From an uncultured Phascolarctobacterium sp. (lineage in GTDB: Bacteria > Bacillota > Negativicutes > Acidaminococcales > Acidaminococcaceae): a stretch of 23,602 nt of DNA. This document shows, in pieces, positions 14,277-22,224 of this stretch. Within the stretch, counting starts at the first letter, position 1; each line of letters begins with the position of its first letter. The stretch spans positions 1 through 23,602 of the forward strand of contig CAJLLL010000032.1 in the NCBI GenBank assembly GCA_905207485.1, in the 5' to 3' direction. The notes beneath the pieces are model-generated. The model had not been told where the DNA came from and did not search any database. It saw only the letters and a program-made list of their open reading frames with translations. Made by a program: the position numbers and the translations under genes.

Positions 14277-15503
14277 TTACAGCGTTATCATCCACGTTAT
14301 GATAATAGCGTTGGTAAAGTCGATGAGGAACGCACCTACAAGCGAAACTATCATCCACGCTTTAGGCGAGAAACCGTATTTATCGGAAAGGGACTGCATG
14401 TTGGCAAGGCCGTTAGCCGTTGCGCCCATGGCAAAACCGATGCCGCCTACGGCAAGCATAACGGAATCATAATCCTTGCCGAACATTAAGAAGTATACGC
14501 CCCAGGCGAAAACAACCATCAGCAAAGTCTGGATAACGAGAATGATAATCAGCGGCAGCGCCAGATTAATAAGTTCGTACAGTTTGAGGCTGTTGATGGC
14601 CATGGTTACATAAAGTACCAGGGAAATATCGGCAATACAGTCCATGCCTACGCCTTCAATTTTGTATGCTTTGCTGAAATCGCCGATATTGCGTATAACG
14701 GCTGCTATCAGCATACTGCCGATGTATACCGGCAGGGTAATGAACTGGCCGAGATAGCTGCTTAAAATGCTGCCCAGGCCCATGGCAATTGCTACAAAGC
14801 CGAGCGCTTTTAAAATTTCTGCGGCAGCGGCAGGCGCCGGAATAAGGTTTTCGCCGGTAACGGTGGTTTCGGTTTCGTCAATTTCTTCCAGCGGGGTATC
14901 TTCTTTGGCTGCTTTAGGGGTTTTCAGTTTATATTTTTTAATCAGGCGTTCGCCAAACGGGCCGCCGATAATAAGTGCTACGGCCATACCAAAAGTAGCG
15001 GCGGTAATGGCAACGGTTGTTGCGCCGGTTAAGTTGTAGTTTTGTTCAAAAAACGGACCGAAGGCAGCGCTGGTGCCAAGGCCGCCCATCAGCGCAACGG
15101 CGCCGGCAAGAATGCCGTAGAATTTATCAATGCCCATCAGGCTGCAAACGCCCATGCCGATGGCGTTCTGCAAAATGCCGAGCACGGTTGATGTAAGCCA
15201 GAAGCCAACCAGCAGCAGGCCGCCCTTTTTAACAAGTTTTAAACTTGCCATCATGCCGATGGTGGTAAAAAAGCACAGCAGGGCAACTTTTTGCAGCGTG
15301 TCATCAAAGGTAAAATCGGCAATGCCGGATATTTTTAAGCACGAAAAGATAAAGGCAAACGGCAGGCCGCCGATAACAGGCGCCGGAATGCTGAACCTTT
15401 GCAGCAGGGCGCTTTGGCTTTTAATCCATGTGCCGATGTAATAGCTGACAATGGCGAGTGCGACGGACTGCACCATGTCAAGATGGATGGTGGTGATTTC
15501 CAT
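14277..15503 (-). CDS. gltS: Sodium/glutamate symporter
   Basis: 408 residues, the usual GltS length, with two halves of hydrophobic helices around a charged cytoplasmic loop (PLEEIDETETT, residues about 205-215). FSIPAPVIGGLPFA near residue 38 and ALMGGLGTSAAFGP near residue 140 are family signatures, the latter a reentrant pore loop. It imports glutamate with sodium across the cytoplasmic membrane. Glutamate is both the precursor of tetrapyrroles via HemA and a common fermentation substrate in this group. AGGAGG sits 7 bases before ATG 15503. It is a single gene with its own promoter and a shared terminator. Confidence 0.95.
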   Translation of the reverse strand: MEITTIHLDMVQSVALAIVSYYIGTWIKSQSALLQRFSIPAPVIGGLPFAFIFSCLKISGIADFTFDDTLQKVALLCFFTTIGMMASLKLVKKGGLLLVGFWLTSTVLGILQNAIGMGVCSLMGIDKFYGILAGAVALMGGLGTSAAFGPFFEQNYNLTGATTVAITAATFGMAVALIIGGPFGERLIKKYKLKTPKAAKEDTPLEEIDETETTVTGENLIPAPAAAAEILKALGFVAIAMGLGSILSSYLGQFITLPVYIGSMLIAAVIRNIGDFSKAYKIEGVGMDCIADISLVLYVTMAINSLKLYELINLALPLIIILVIQTLLMVVFAWGVYFLMFGKDYDSVMLAVGGIGFAMGATANGLANMQSLSDKYGFSPKAWMIVSLVGAFLIDFTNAIIITWMITL

Positions 15504-15573
15504 ATTTTAGCCTCCTGAAATTAAAATGACAGATGTTTACTTTCTGCCTGTAATATCTGCGTCAGACTTCTTT

Positions 15574-15602
15574 ATTATAGGCTTTTTTTTAATAATTTAC
15601 AA
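15574..15602 (-). promoter_or_regulatory. Predicted promoter of gltS
   Basis: On the minus strand: TTGTAA (15597-15602), 17 bp spacer with a run of eight A, TATAAT (15574-15579). This near-consensus sigma-A promoter lies 70 bp before the gltS start. Confidence 0.7.
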
Positions 15603-15804
15603 TACTTGTTTTAAAAATGCATACTTTTGTTTATATTGATGTTTTAGCAAAAATTTTTTTGCAATGCCGGATAAAGTAAAAAAACATAGAAAAGCAAAGT
15701 AAAATTGAGTAAAAAGTATAATTTAAAACATTTAAGGCCGGTATAAAACAGTTGACAAAAACAAACTGCGGCATGGCGTAAACAAATGCAACAAAAAGTG
15801 TATA
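15603..15804. other. AT-rich spacer of the gltS/nrdD divergent region
   Basis: I see no gene here. It is rich in A and T runs. A TTGACA at 15752-15757 lacks a good -10 at normal distance, so I do not call a promoter on it. Confidence 0.5.
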
Positions 15805-15851
15805 GCACAAAATATTGTTGATAACATCAAAATAAAAACAATATATTGTAG
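15805..15851. promoter_or_regulatory. Two tandem NrdR boxes upstream of nrdD
   Basis: Box 1 has the core ACAAAATATTGT (15807-15818), and box 2 the perfect palindrome ACAATATATTGT (15838-15849). Their centres are 31 bp apart, the three-turn spacing known for NrdR boxes, and both fit the NrdR consensus of ACA and TGT flanking an AT core. NrdR, an ATP/dATP-sensing repressor, controls ribonucleotide reductase genes, so repression of nrdDG at high dATP is expected. The nrdR gene is not in the window. Confidence 0.8.
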
Positions 15852-15859
15852 TAGCACCC

Positions 15860-15888
15860 TTTACTTCCTTTTCAAAATATGGTATTAT
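15860..15888 (+). promoter_or_regulatory. Predicted promoter of nrdDG
   Basis: TTTACT (15860-15865), 17 bp spacer, TATTAT (15883-15888) with TGG before it as an extended -10. It begins 9 bp after the second NrdR box, suitable for repression. The leader to nrdD is about 65 bases. Confidence 0.55.
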
Positions 15889-15959
15889 TGTAAAAGCTTA
15901 ATAAGTATTAAATAAAGATTGGCAGATAAAAATTACTGAACGGAGAAAGAGGGAGGACA

Positions 15960-18086
15960 ATGAAAGTAATCAAACGCGATGGCACTACGGTTGATTTTGA
16001 CCGCAGCAAAATAGTTGTCGCCATTCAGAAAGCAAATGGAGCTGTTGAAGAAAACGAACGTATAGCCGATGACAGAATCGAGGCTATTGCACAATATGTA
16101 GAAAGCCGCAACCGTATGCGTTTGCTGGTTGAAGACATACAAGATATGGTAGAGCATCAGCTGATGCAGGAAGGCAAATTCGATCTTGCCAAAGCCTACA
16201 TTATTTACCGCTACACCCGCGCACTGGTGCGTAAGGCAAACACTACCGATGAAAGCATCCTTTCGTTAATCCGCAACAGCAATAAAGACGTTATGGAAGA
16301 AAATTCCAACAAAAACGCCGTTATGGCTTCCACTCAGCGCGATTTGATTGCCGGTGAGGTTTCCAAAGATTTAACCCGCCGCATTATCCTGCCGGAAGAA
16401 ATTTCCAAAGCACATGACGAAGGCGCAATTCATTTCCACGATGCCGATTATTTCATTCAGCCTATTTTTAACTGCTGCCTGATTAATATTGGCGATATGC
16501 TTGACAACGGCACCGTTATGAACGGCAAGCTTATAGAAAGCCCCAAGAGCTTCCAGGTTGCCTGCACCGTTATGACGCAGATTATCGCTTCCGTTGCCAG
16601 CAGCCAGTACGGCGGCCAGTCTGTTGATATCCGCCATTTGGGCAAATATCTGCGCCGCAGCTACAATAAATTTAAAAAAGCCGTGCTTGATGAAGTTGGC
16701 GACACCCTGCCGGAAGAAACCGTGGAACGCCTGGTGCAGGCACGCCTTAAAAGCGAGCTGCAAAGCGGCGTGCAGACTATTCAGTACCAGATTAACACTT
16801 TAATGACCACGAACGGCCAGTCTCCGTTTGTAACCATTTTCCTTAACTTGCAGGAAGATGATGAATACTTAAAAGAAAATGCCATGATTGTGGAAGAAAT
16901 TCTGCGTCAGCGTTTGCAGGGCATTAAAAACGATAAAGGCGTTTACGTAACGCCTGCTTTCCCGAAACTGGTTTATGTTCTGGACGAGCATAACTGCCTT
17001 AAAGGCGGCAAATACGATTACATTACCAAACTGGCTGTAAAATGCAGCGCCAAACGCCTGTATCCGGATTACATTTCCGCTAAAAAAATGCGTGAAAACT
17101 ACGAAGGCAATGTATTCTCCCCAATGGGCTGCCGCAGCTTCCTTGCTCCGTGGAAGGACGAAAACGGCAACTATAAATTTGAAGGCCGCTTCAACCAGGG
17201 CGTTGTTTCCATTAACCTGCCGCAGGTGGCAATTATCGCCAAAGGCGATGAGCAGAAGTTTTGGAAACTTTTGGATGAACGCCTTGAACTGTGCTACAAG
17301 GCTTTGATGTGCCGCCACAATGCGCTGATGGGCGTTAAGAGCGACGTAAGCCCTGTACACTGGCAGTACGGCGCCATTGCCCGCCTTAACAAAGGCGAAG
17401 TAATTGATAAATACCTTGTTGGCGGTTACAGCAGCATTTCGCTTGGCTACATTGGCGTTTACGAAATGACCAAACTGATGAAGGGCGTAAGCCATACCGA
17501 CCCGGTGGGCGAAGAATTTGCCCTGCGCGTAATGCGTTACCTGCGTGCGAAATGCGATAAATGGAAACAGCAGACCGGCATCGGCTTTGCTCTGTACGGC
17601 ACGCCGGCAGAAAGCCTGTGCTACCGTTTTGCCCGCATTGATAAAGAACGCTTCGGCACCATTGCCGACGTTACCGATAAAGGCTACTACACCAACTCTT
17701 ATCACGTTGACGTGCGTGAAAATATTGACGCTTTCAGCAAATTTGCCTTTGAAAGCCAGTTCCAGAAAATCTCCAGCGGCGGCGCTATCAGCTATGTGGA
17801 AATTCCGAACATGCGCCACAATACTGAAGCTTTGGAGGATGTTGTACGCTTTATTTACGACAACATTCAGTACGCAGAGTTCAACACCAAGAGCGATTAC
17901 TGCCATGTCTGCGGATTTGACGGCGAAATTATGATTAATGACGATTTGGAATGGGAATGCCCGAACTGCGGCAATAAAGACCATAATCTGATGAACGTAA
18001 CCCGCCGTACCTGCGGTTATTTGGGCGAAAACTTCTGGAACGTGGGCAAAACCAAAGAAATTAAATCCCGCGTACTGCATCTGTAA
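15960..18086 (+). CDS. nrdD: Anaerobic ribonucleoside-triphosphate reductase, class III
   Basis: 708 residues. Residues 1 to about 95 are an ATP-cone (KVIKRDGTTVDFDRSKI), the allosteric site sensing ATP/dATP. The catalytic barrel follows (HFHDADYF, FSPMGCRSFL, GRFNQGVVSINLP). Near the C-terminus Cys648, Cys651, Cys667 and Cys670 form the zinc site, and RRTCGYLGE holds Gly686, the expected glycyl radical. It reduces ribonucleoside triphosphates to deoxy forms under strict anaerobiosis, normally with formate as reductant. GGGAGGA lies 3-4 bases before ATG 15960. It is read with nrdG and preceded by NrdR boxes. Confidence 0.97.
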   Translation: MKVIKRDGTTVDFDRSKIVVAIQKANGAVEENERIADDRIEAIAQYVESRNRMRLLVEDIQDMVEHQLMQEGKFDLAKAYIIYRYTRALVRKANTTDESILSLIRNSNKDVMEENSNKNAVMASTQRDLIAGEVSKDLTRRIILPEEISKAHDEGAIHFHDADYFIQPIFNCCLINIGDMLDNGTVMNGKLIESPKSFQVACTVMTQIIASVASSQYGGQSVDIRHLGKYLRRSYNKFKKAVLDEVGDTLPEETVERLVQARLKSELQSGVQTIQYQINTLMTTNGQSPFVTIFLNLQEDDEYLKENAMIVEEILRQRLQGIKNDKGVYVTPAFPKLVYVLDEHNCLKGGKYDYITKLAVKCSAKRLYPDYISAKKMRENYEGNVFSPMGCRSFLAPWKDENGNYKFEGRFNQGVVSINLPQVAIIAKGDEQKFWKLLDERLELCYKALMCRHNALMGVKSDVSPVHWQYGAIARLNKGEVIDKYLVGGYSSISLGYIGVYEMTKLMKGVSHTDPVGEEFALRVMRYLRAKCDKWKQQTGIGFALYGTPAESLCYRFARIDKERFGTIADVTDKGYYTNSYHVDVRENIDAFSKFAFESQFQKISSGGAISYVEIPNMRHNTEALEDVVRFIYDNIQYAEFNTKSDYCHVCGFDGEIMINDDLEWECPNCGNKDHNLMNVTRRTCGYLGENFWNVGKTKEIKSRVLHL

Positions 18087-18098
18087 CGGAGGCGTGTT

Positions 18099-18647
18099 AT
18101 GAACTACGCGGCAATTAAAACCCACGATGTTGCCAACGGCCCAGGCGTGCGCGTATCGCTGTTTGTAAGCGGATGCACGCACTACTGCAAAGGCTGTTTT
18201 AACCAGGAAGCCTGGGATTTTGATTATGGCAAACCGTTTGACGAAGCAGCGGAAGAAGAAATTTTAAATGCGCTGAAACCAAGCTATATTAAAGGCTTCA
18301 GCCTTTTGGGCGGCGAACCGTTTGAGCCTGCCAACCAGAAAGCGCTGCTGCCTTTCATGCAGCGCCTGCGCGCGATGTACCCCGATAAAACCGTGTGGTG
18401 CTACACCGGCTACGATTTGGAAAAAGACCTTTTAACAGGCCGCCTGTGCGATTACGAAATAACGCACGGACTTTTGGAATGTATCGACATTTTAGTAGAC
18501 GGCGAGTTTGTGGAAGCCAAAAAAGACCCGAACCTGCGCTTCCGCGGCAGCAGCAACCAGCGTGTAATCCGTTTGCAGGAAACATTGAAAGAAGATAAAA
18601 TAATTCTGTGGGACGACAACGAAGGCTTGTTTGAACCGGGAAAATAA
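18099..18647 (+). CDS. nrdG: Anaerobic ribonucleotide reductase activating protein, radical SAM
   Basis: 182 residues. SGCTHYCKGCFN gives the CX3CX2C radical-SAM motif (Cys26, Cys30, Cys33) for a [4Fe-4S] cluster, and LLGGEPF is the SAM-binding GGE motif. It uses SAM and an electron to make the glycyl radical on Gly686 of NrdD. The N-terminal THDVANGPGVRVSLF and the compact length fit NrdG rather than PflA. It starts 12 bp after nrdD with GGAGG as ribosome site and ends before a strong terminator. Confidence 0.96.
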   Translation: MNYAAIKTHDVANGPGVRVSLFVSGCTHYCKGCFNQEAWDFDYGKPFDEAAEEEILNALKPSYIKGFSLLGGEPFEPANQKALLPFMQRLRAMYPDKTVWCYTGYDLEKDLLTGRLCDYEITHGLLECIDILVDGEFVEAKKDPNLRFRGSSNQRVIRLQETLKEDKIILWDDNEGLFEPGK

Positions 18648-18663
18648 TTACATATTTAACACA

Positions 18664-18695
18664 AAAGGCGCATAAATTATGCGCCTTTATTTTTG
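18664..18695 (+). terminator. Rho-independent terminator after nrdG
   Basis: AAAGGCGCAT (18664-18673) pairs perfectly with ATGCGCCTTT (18679-18688) over a 5-base loop, then ATTTTT. The next promoter begins within a few bases. Confidence 0.92.
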
Positions 18696-18698
18696 CAG

Positions 18699-18727
18699 TT
18701 GACAACCTTACCTGCTAATGATAAACT
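18699..18727 (+). promoter_or_regulatory. Promoter of the tryptophan T-box / ECF operon
   Basis: Consensus TTGACA (18699-18704), 17 bp spacer, TAAACT (18722-18727). Transcription should start near 18734, about 308 bases before the first coding start, leaving room for the T-box leader. Confidence 0.8.
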
Positions 18728-18733
18728 TTTAGT

Positions 18734-19016
18734 AATTACAAATTTGCAGCCTATGATAAGGAAGAGTACCTTTAAAAGGCAGCCTTCAGCGAGCCGGGGA
18801 TGGTGTAAGCCCGGCGGCGGGCAGTAAAGGGAATGGGCCTTGGAGGCGCGCTGCGAGCCTTAGTGGGGTAGCAGCGCCGGGATAGCTTTGCCCGTTACCA
18901 TAAAAGCGGATATCGGCTTTGGCCCGTATCTTAAAGTTGGACTTAAAAAGTCAAGCAGGGTGGCACCGCGAAAGTTTACAGCCTTTCGTCCCTACAGGGG
19001 ATGGAAGGCTTTTTTA
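18734..19016 (+). promoter_or_regulatory. T-box leader RNA, tryptophan specific
   Basis: The leader has stem I (GAAGAGTA, AGCGAG, GGTGTAAGCCCGG), a specifier loop with GAA then TGG at 18834-18836, the T-box AGGGTGGCACCGCG at 18957-18970, and a terminator formed by 18980-18992 with 18997-19010 followed by T. The bulge TGGC pairs with GCCA, so the discriminator base must be G, as in tRNA-Trp. This agrees with a TGG (Trp) specifier and argues against overlapping TTG (Leu) or GGG (Gly) readings. An antiterminator can form by pairing CGAAAG with CTTTCG and AGGG with CCCT. Uncharged tRNA-Trp should therefore allow read-through into the ECF operon. Confidence 0.93.
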
Positions 19017-19041
19017 TTTATACCGGCAAGGAGTGAGCGGC

Positions 19042-19620
19042 ATGGAAGAATTGCACAAAGAAAAAAAGATTGTTACTTTAACAGAAGTTAAACCTACGCA
19101 GGATGGTTACCGCTGGGTGGCGATAACGGCAATGCTTTTGGCGATAGGCATTATTTTGCATACGGTAAGCCCTAATGTGGGCGGCGTTACGCCTAACTGG
19201 ACGATTGCAATGTATTCCATTGTCATCAACCTTACCAATCCGTCGCTGCCGCAGGCTTTAGGCATTGGTTTTATATCTGGCATGACGCTGGTGCCTTCAT
19301 CAAAATCGGCATTTCCGCTAGGCAACCTTGCCAGTGAAGTATGCGGCGCGATAGTGTGCTGCCTGCTTGTTAAGGCGATGCTGGCGGTTAAACTGGAAAA
19401 ATGGCGCCTGCGCCCGTTTATTACCGGGCTGGCGGCTACTTTGATGAGTGGCGGCGTGTTTACGTTTATTTTAAAAATTGTTATGGATTTGCCCTTTACT
19501 GTATGGCTGTACGCCATGCTGCCGGTGGTAGCGGTTATTGGCGTGTTAAACGGCAGCATAACCTTTTTGCTGTACGGGCCGGTACGCAGGCTGTTTTTTG
19601 TACAGGAGGAAGATAACTGA
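19042..19620 (+). CDS. trpP: TrpP-like S component of an ECF importer, predicted tryptophan specific
   Basis: 192 residues with about five to six membrane helices. AITAMLLAIGIILHTVSPNVGGVTPNW resembles the N-terminal part of Bacillus TrpP, with the ALH and GGxxP positions shared (by recall). The T-box before it is specific for tryptophan, so tryptophan is the likely ligand. It should bind substrate and dock onto EcfT and the two ATPases encoded downstream. The ATG at 19042 is preferred because AAGGAG ends 7 bases before it. The longer open frame upstream runs into the T-box and is not real. Its stop overlaps the next start (TGATG). Confidence 0.87.
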   Translation: MEELHKEKKIVTLTEVKPTQDGYRWVAITAMLLAIGIILHTVSPNVGGVTPNWTIAMYSIVINLTNPSLPQALGIGFISGMTLVPSSKSAFPLGNLASEVCGAIVCCLLVKAMLAVKLEKWRLRPFITGLAATLMSGGVFTFILKIVMDLPFTVWLYAMLPVVAVIGVLNGSITFLLYGPVRRLFFVQEEDN

Positions 19621-20480
19621 TGGAAACGGTTGTAGAATTACAGCATTTTTACTTTGCTTATAAAAAAAATAATGTAGTGCTGCATGATATAGATTTTAAA
19701 ATTGAACGCGGTTCCTTTACTGTTATCGCCGGGCCGAGCGGCAGCGGCAAAACTACGCTGTGCAAAGCCATGGCAGGCATTGTGCCGTTTTATATGGGCG
19801 GCGCGTACAGCGGCAATGTAATGGTTTTGGGCGAAAGCACCAAAGGCAAAAAAGTATCGGATATTGCCATGCGCCTGGGGCTGATGCTGGAAGATTACGA
19901 AAGCCAGCTTGTTTCGCTTACGGCGGGCGAGGAGGTTGCCTTCAGCCTGCTGAACCACGGTTTTAAGCCGGAAGAAGTTGAAGAACGCACCCGCAGGGCA
20001 CTGGAAGATGTAGGGCTGCCGGGGCGTGAAAGCTATCAGCTTGACGAACTCAGCGGTGGGCAGCGCCAGCGTTTGCTGCTTGCTTCGGTGCTTGCCGTGC
20101 ATCCGGAAATTATTGTTTTAGATGAACCGGTATCGGCTATGGACCCGGACGGAGCCAATTCGCTGTACGGGCTTTTGTGTAAAATCCATAAAGAATACGG
20201 CACAACCATTGTGGTTGTTGAACACCGCATCGACTACCTGCTGCCTTATATGACGGATTTGGTTGTGCTTAAAAACGGCCGCCTTGTAACGGCGGATAAA
20301 TACGAAAACGCTGCGGCGGTGATGTATAAAGATGAAACTCTGCGGCAGTTTGTGCCGGCGCTGTGGCGCATTAAGCTGGGGCTTGAAGAAAAGTTCGGCG
20401 TGAGCCTTGGCGCATGGCGCACGGAAGAAGAAGCCGTTGCGGAACTGAAAGAAAAGGGTTTTACAGGGGGTGAGGCGTAA
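19620..20480 (+). CDS. ECF transporter ATPase subunit A1
   Basis: 286 residues. Walker A GPSGSGKTT (38-46), signature LSGGQRQRL, Walker B IIVLDEPVSAMDP and H-loop VVEHR are complete. The Q-loop is unusual: where most ECF ATPases have VFQNPxxQ, this one reads MLEDYESQ, so the expected glutamine appears as glutamate. A C-terminal extension after residue 225 fits EcfA proteins. It pairs with the next ATPase to drive substrate release by the S component. Starts and stops overlap on both sides (TGATG before, TAATG after), so all four subunits should be translated together. Confidence 0.93.
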   Translation: METVVELQHFYFAYKKNNVVLHDIDFKIERGSFTVIAGPSGSGKTTLCKAMAGIVPFYMGGAYSGNVMVLGESTKGKKVSDIAMRLGLMLEDYESQLVSLTAGEEVAFSLLNHGFKPEEVEERTRRALEDVGLPGRESYQLDELSGGQRQRLLLASVLAVHPEIIVLDEPVSAMDPDGANSLYGLLCKIHKEYGTTIVVVEHRIDYLLPYMTDLVVLKNGRLVTADKYENAAAVMYKDETLRQFVPALWRIKLGLEEKFGVSLGAWRTEEEAVAELKEKGFTGGEA

Positions 20481-21286
20481 TGCTGGAGGCAAAAGAAGTC
20501 AATTTTGCGTATCTGCGCGGGCAGCCGGTGCTGCATGACATAGATTTAAAAATTGAAAGCGGCGAATTTGTAGCGCTTTTGGGGCATAACGGCAGCGGCA
20601 AAACCACGCTTAGCCGCCTGTTCATGGCGCTTCTTCATCCCCGCAGCGGGCAGATTTTGGTTGACGGCAAGGATATTGCCAAAATGGAACCTGCCGATTT
20701 GGCAGATAAAATTGGTTATGTGTTTCAGAATCCTGATTTGCAGATTTTGGAAGATACTGTTTTTGACGAGGTTGCTTACGGGCCGCGCGCCAAAAAACTG
20801 ACGGAAGAAACGGTAAAGCGCCAGGTGGAAAAAGCGCTTGCGGCAACAGGATTGAGTGATTTGTCTGATGCTTACCCGCGCCTGTTAAGCTTTGGGCAAA
20901 AACGGCGTTTGGGCGTGGCGGCGGCTTTGGCGTTAAACCCGCGCACGCTGATTTTGGATGAAATAACCAACGGGCAGGATGCAGTGGAAAAAGAGCGCAT
21001 GATGAGTTATTTAAAGGCGCTGAACGAAGAAGAAGGCATTACCGTTGTTTTAATTTCGCACGATATGGATACTGTGCGCCGCTATGCACAACGCACGGTG
21101 GTGCTGCATAACGGCAATCTTGTATTTGACGGAACGCCTGCAAAGCTGTTTGACGGCAGCATTAACGTAGAACGCTGGGGGCTGCGTTACCCGACGGCAT
21201 CTGCCGTAGGCAATGCGCTTGGCATTACGGCAACAAGCCCGGAAGATTTTTGCAGTAAAATTATGAGGAAGGGGGCGCAGTTATGA
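20480..21286 (+). CDS. ECF transporter ATPase subunit A2
   Basis: 268 residues. Walker A GHNGSGKTT, a normal Q-loop VFQNPDLQI, Walker B LILDEITNGQDA and H-loop ISHDMD. The signature is LSFGQKRRL rather than LSGGQ, a variation seen in one partner of EcfA pairs. The D-loop is NGQDA instead of the common SALD. The partner A1 has the opposite pattern, a normal signature with an altered Q-loop, so the heterodimer may have asymmetric ATP sites. The gene ends in an ATGA overlap with EcfT. Confidence 0.93.
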   Translation: MLEAKEVNFAYLRGQPVLHDIDLKIESGEFVALLGHNGSGKTTLSRLFMALLHPRSGQILVDGKDIAKMEPADLADKIGYVFQNPDLQILEDTVFDEVAYGPRAKKLTEETVKRQVEKALAATGLSDLSDAYPRLLSFGQKRRLGVAAALALNPRTLILDEITNGQDAVEKERMMSYLKALNEEEGITVVLISHDMDTVRRYAQRTVVLHNGNLVFDGTPAKLFDGSINVERWGLRYPTASAVGNALGITATSPEDFCSKIMRKGAQL

Positions 21287-21963
21287 AAATATCGGCTTTT
21301 ACGCAGATAATTGTAACGGTTGCGGTAACGGCGTGGGTATTTATTCTGCCGGTTATGGCTGTGGCCACAATTTTGGTGCTGGAACTGGCGCTGCTCCTTT
21401 CCATTAAGCATGACCGTATGACGATGGCGGCGATTGGTGGTTTGGCGGTATTTACCGGGCTGATGGTGCTGTTGCAGCTATTGTTCGGTTCGCCTTTGGA
21501 AATTGCCCTTGTAGGCGGTTTGCGCATGCTGGTTATGACCATGGCGTTTTTGTGCATGCTGGCGGCAACGCGCATTCAGGATATTGCACAGGCCTTGGTA
21601 ACAAAGTTCCACCTGCCGTGCGAATACGCCTTTATGCTGACCACTGCGCTGCGCTTTGTGCCTAACTTTCTGGCGGACAGCACCATTACTTTGGACGCGC
21701 AGAGCTGCCGCGGCTATTCCAACAGGGGTAATGCCATTAAACGGCTTATGTCTTACGTTGTTGTTATCCGCCCGCTGGTTATGCGCGCCGTTGCCAAAAG
21801 CGAAACGCTGGCGCTGAGTATGGAACTGAAAGGCTTTGGCGCCAACACCTATAAAAACATGCCGCAGCAAAAACTCGCGCTTGCCGATTACCTTGTGCTT
21901 TTGGCGGTTATCGTTTTAAGCAGCTATCCGTTTTGGCAGGAATATATGCCTGTTATAATGTAA
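21283..21963 (+). CDS. ecfT: ECF transporter transmembrane subunit EcfT
   Basis: 226 residues with several hydrophobic helices in the first 125 residues and coupling helices after them. The two short motifs that contact the ATPases, usually ending A-R-G, read SCRG (142-144 CRG) and ELKG (182-184 LKG). The rest of the family pattern is kept (LRFVPNF, AKSETLALSMELKGFG). It scaffolds the complex. The operon brings its own S, A1, A2 and T subunits, so it is a dedicated (group I) ECF importer, here for tryptophan. It overlaps A2 by 4 bases and is followed by a terminator. Confidence 0.93.
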   Translation: MKISAFTQIIVTVAVTAWVFILPVMAVATILVLELALLLSIKHDRMTMAAIGGLAVFTGLMVLLQLLFGSPLEIALVGGLRMLVMTMAFLCMLAATRIQDIAQALVTKFHLPCEYAFMLTTALRFVPNFLADSTITLDAQSCRGYSNRGNAIKRLMSYVVVIRPLVMRAVAKSETLALSMELKGFGANTYKNMPQQKLALADYLVLLAVIVLSSYPFWQEYMPVIM

Positions 21964-22022
21964 AAGCAGGACAAATACCTAAAATTTACTATTTCAGTAT
22001 TGTTTGCACAAAATAAAAAGTT

Positions 22023-22055
22023 AAAAAGCTGCCTGTAGAAAGCAGGCGGCTTTTT
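22023..22055 (+). terminator. Rho-independent terminator after the ECF operon
   Basis: AAAAAGCTGCCTG (22023-22035) pairs with CAGGCGGCTTTTT (22043-22055), one G-T pair, over a 7-base loop. The A and T arms extend the stem. Confidence 0.88.
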
Positions 22056-22153
22056 CTTTTTGGCAGCAAAGGTTGTTATTTTGCCGCAGGGCAGATGAAT
22101 AAATTTTTGCTGTGGTTGGAGCGGCTTCTAACTTGCGCGGAAGCAGCATTTTA

Positions 22154-22181
22154 TTTACAATAAACGTATAAGCAGTAAAAA
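22154..22181 (+). promoter_or_regulatory. Weak candidate promoter of the aldo/keto reductase gene
   Basis: TTTACA (22154-22159), 16 bp spacer, TAAAAA (22176-22181). The -10 is poor, and I offer it only as the best match in this intergenic stretch. Confidence 0.3.
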
Positions 22182-22224
22182 TACGCACTTGATTGTTTAT
22201 GGAGATGTTGAAGGAGGCATGGCT

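Noticed and set aside
15752..15780. Promoter on the TTGACA at 15752 before nrdD
   Set aside because: No acceptable -10 lies 16-18 bp downstream. TTTACT/TATTAT at 15860-15888 is better placed.
16869..18182. 437-codon minus-strand open frame opposite nrdD/nrdG
   Set aside because: Its length comes from the third-position bias of nrdD. It spans two genes and shows no motif or start site.
18734..19016. Cobalamin or other vitamin riboswitch, or a Leu/Gly T-box
   Set aside because: The T-box core and terminator are unmistakable. The TGGC bulge requires a G discriminator, which fits Trp and not Leu (A) or Gly (U).
18919..19041. Upstream extension of the TrpP-like gene by 41 codons
   Set aside because: The extension would be coded by the T-box and terminator stem. 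The AAGGAG site and ATG at 19042 define the start.
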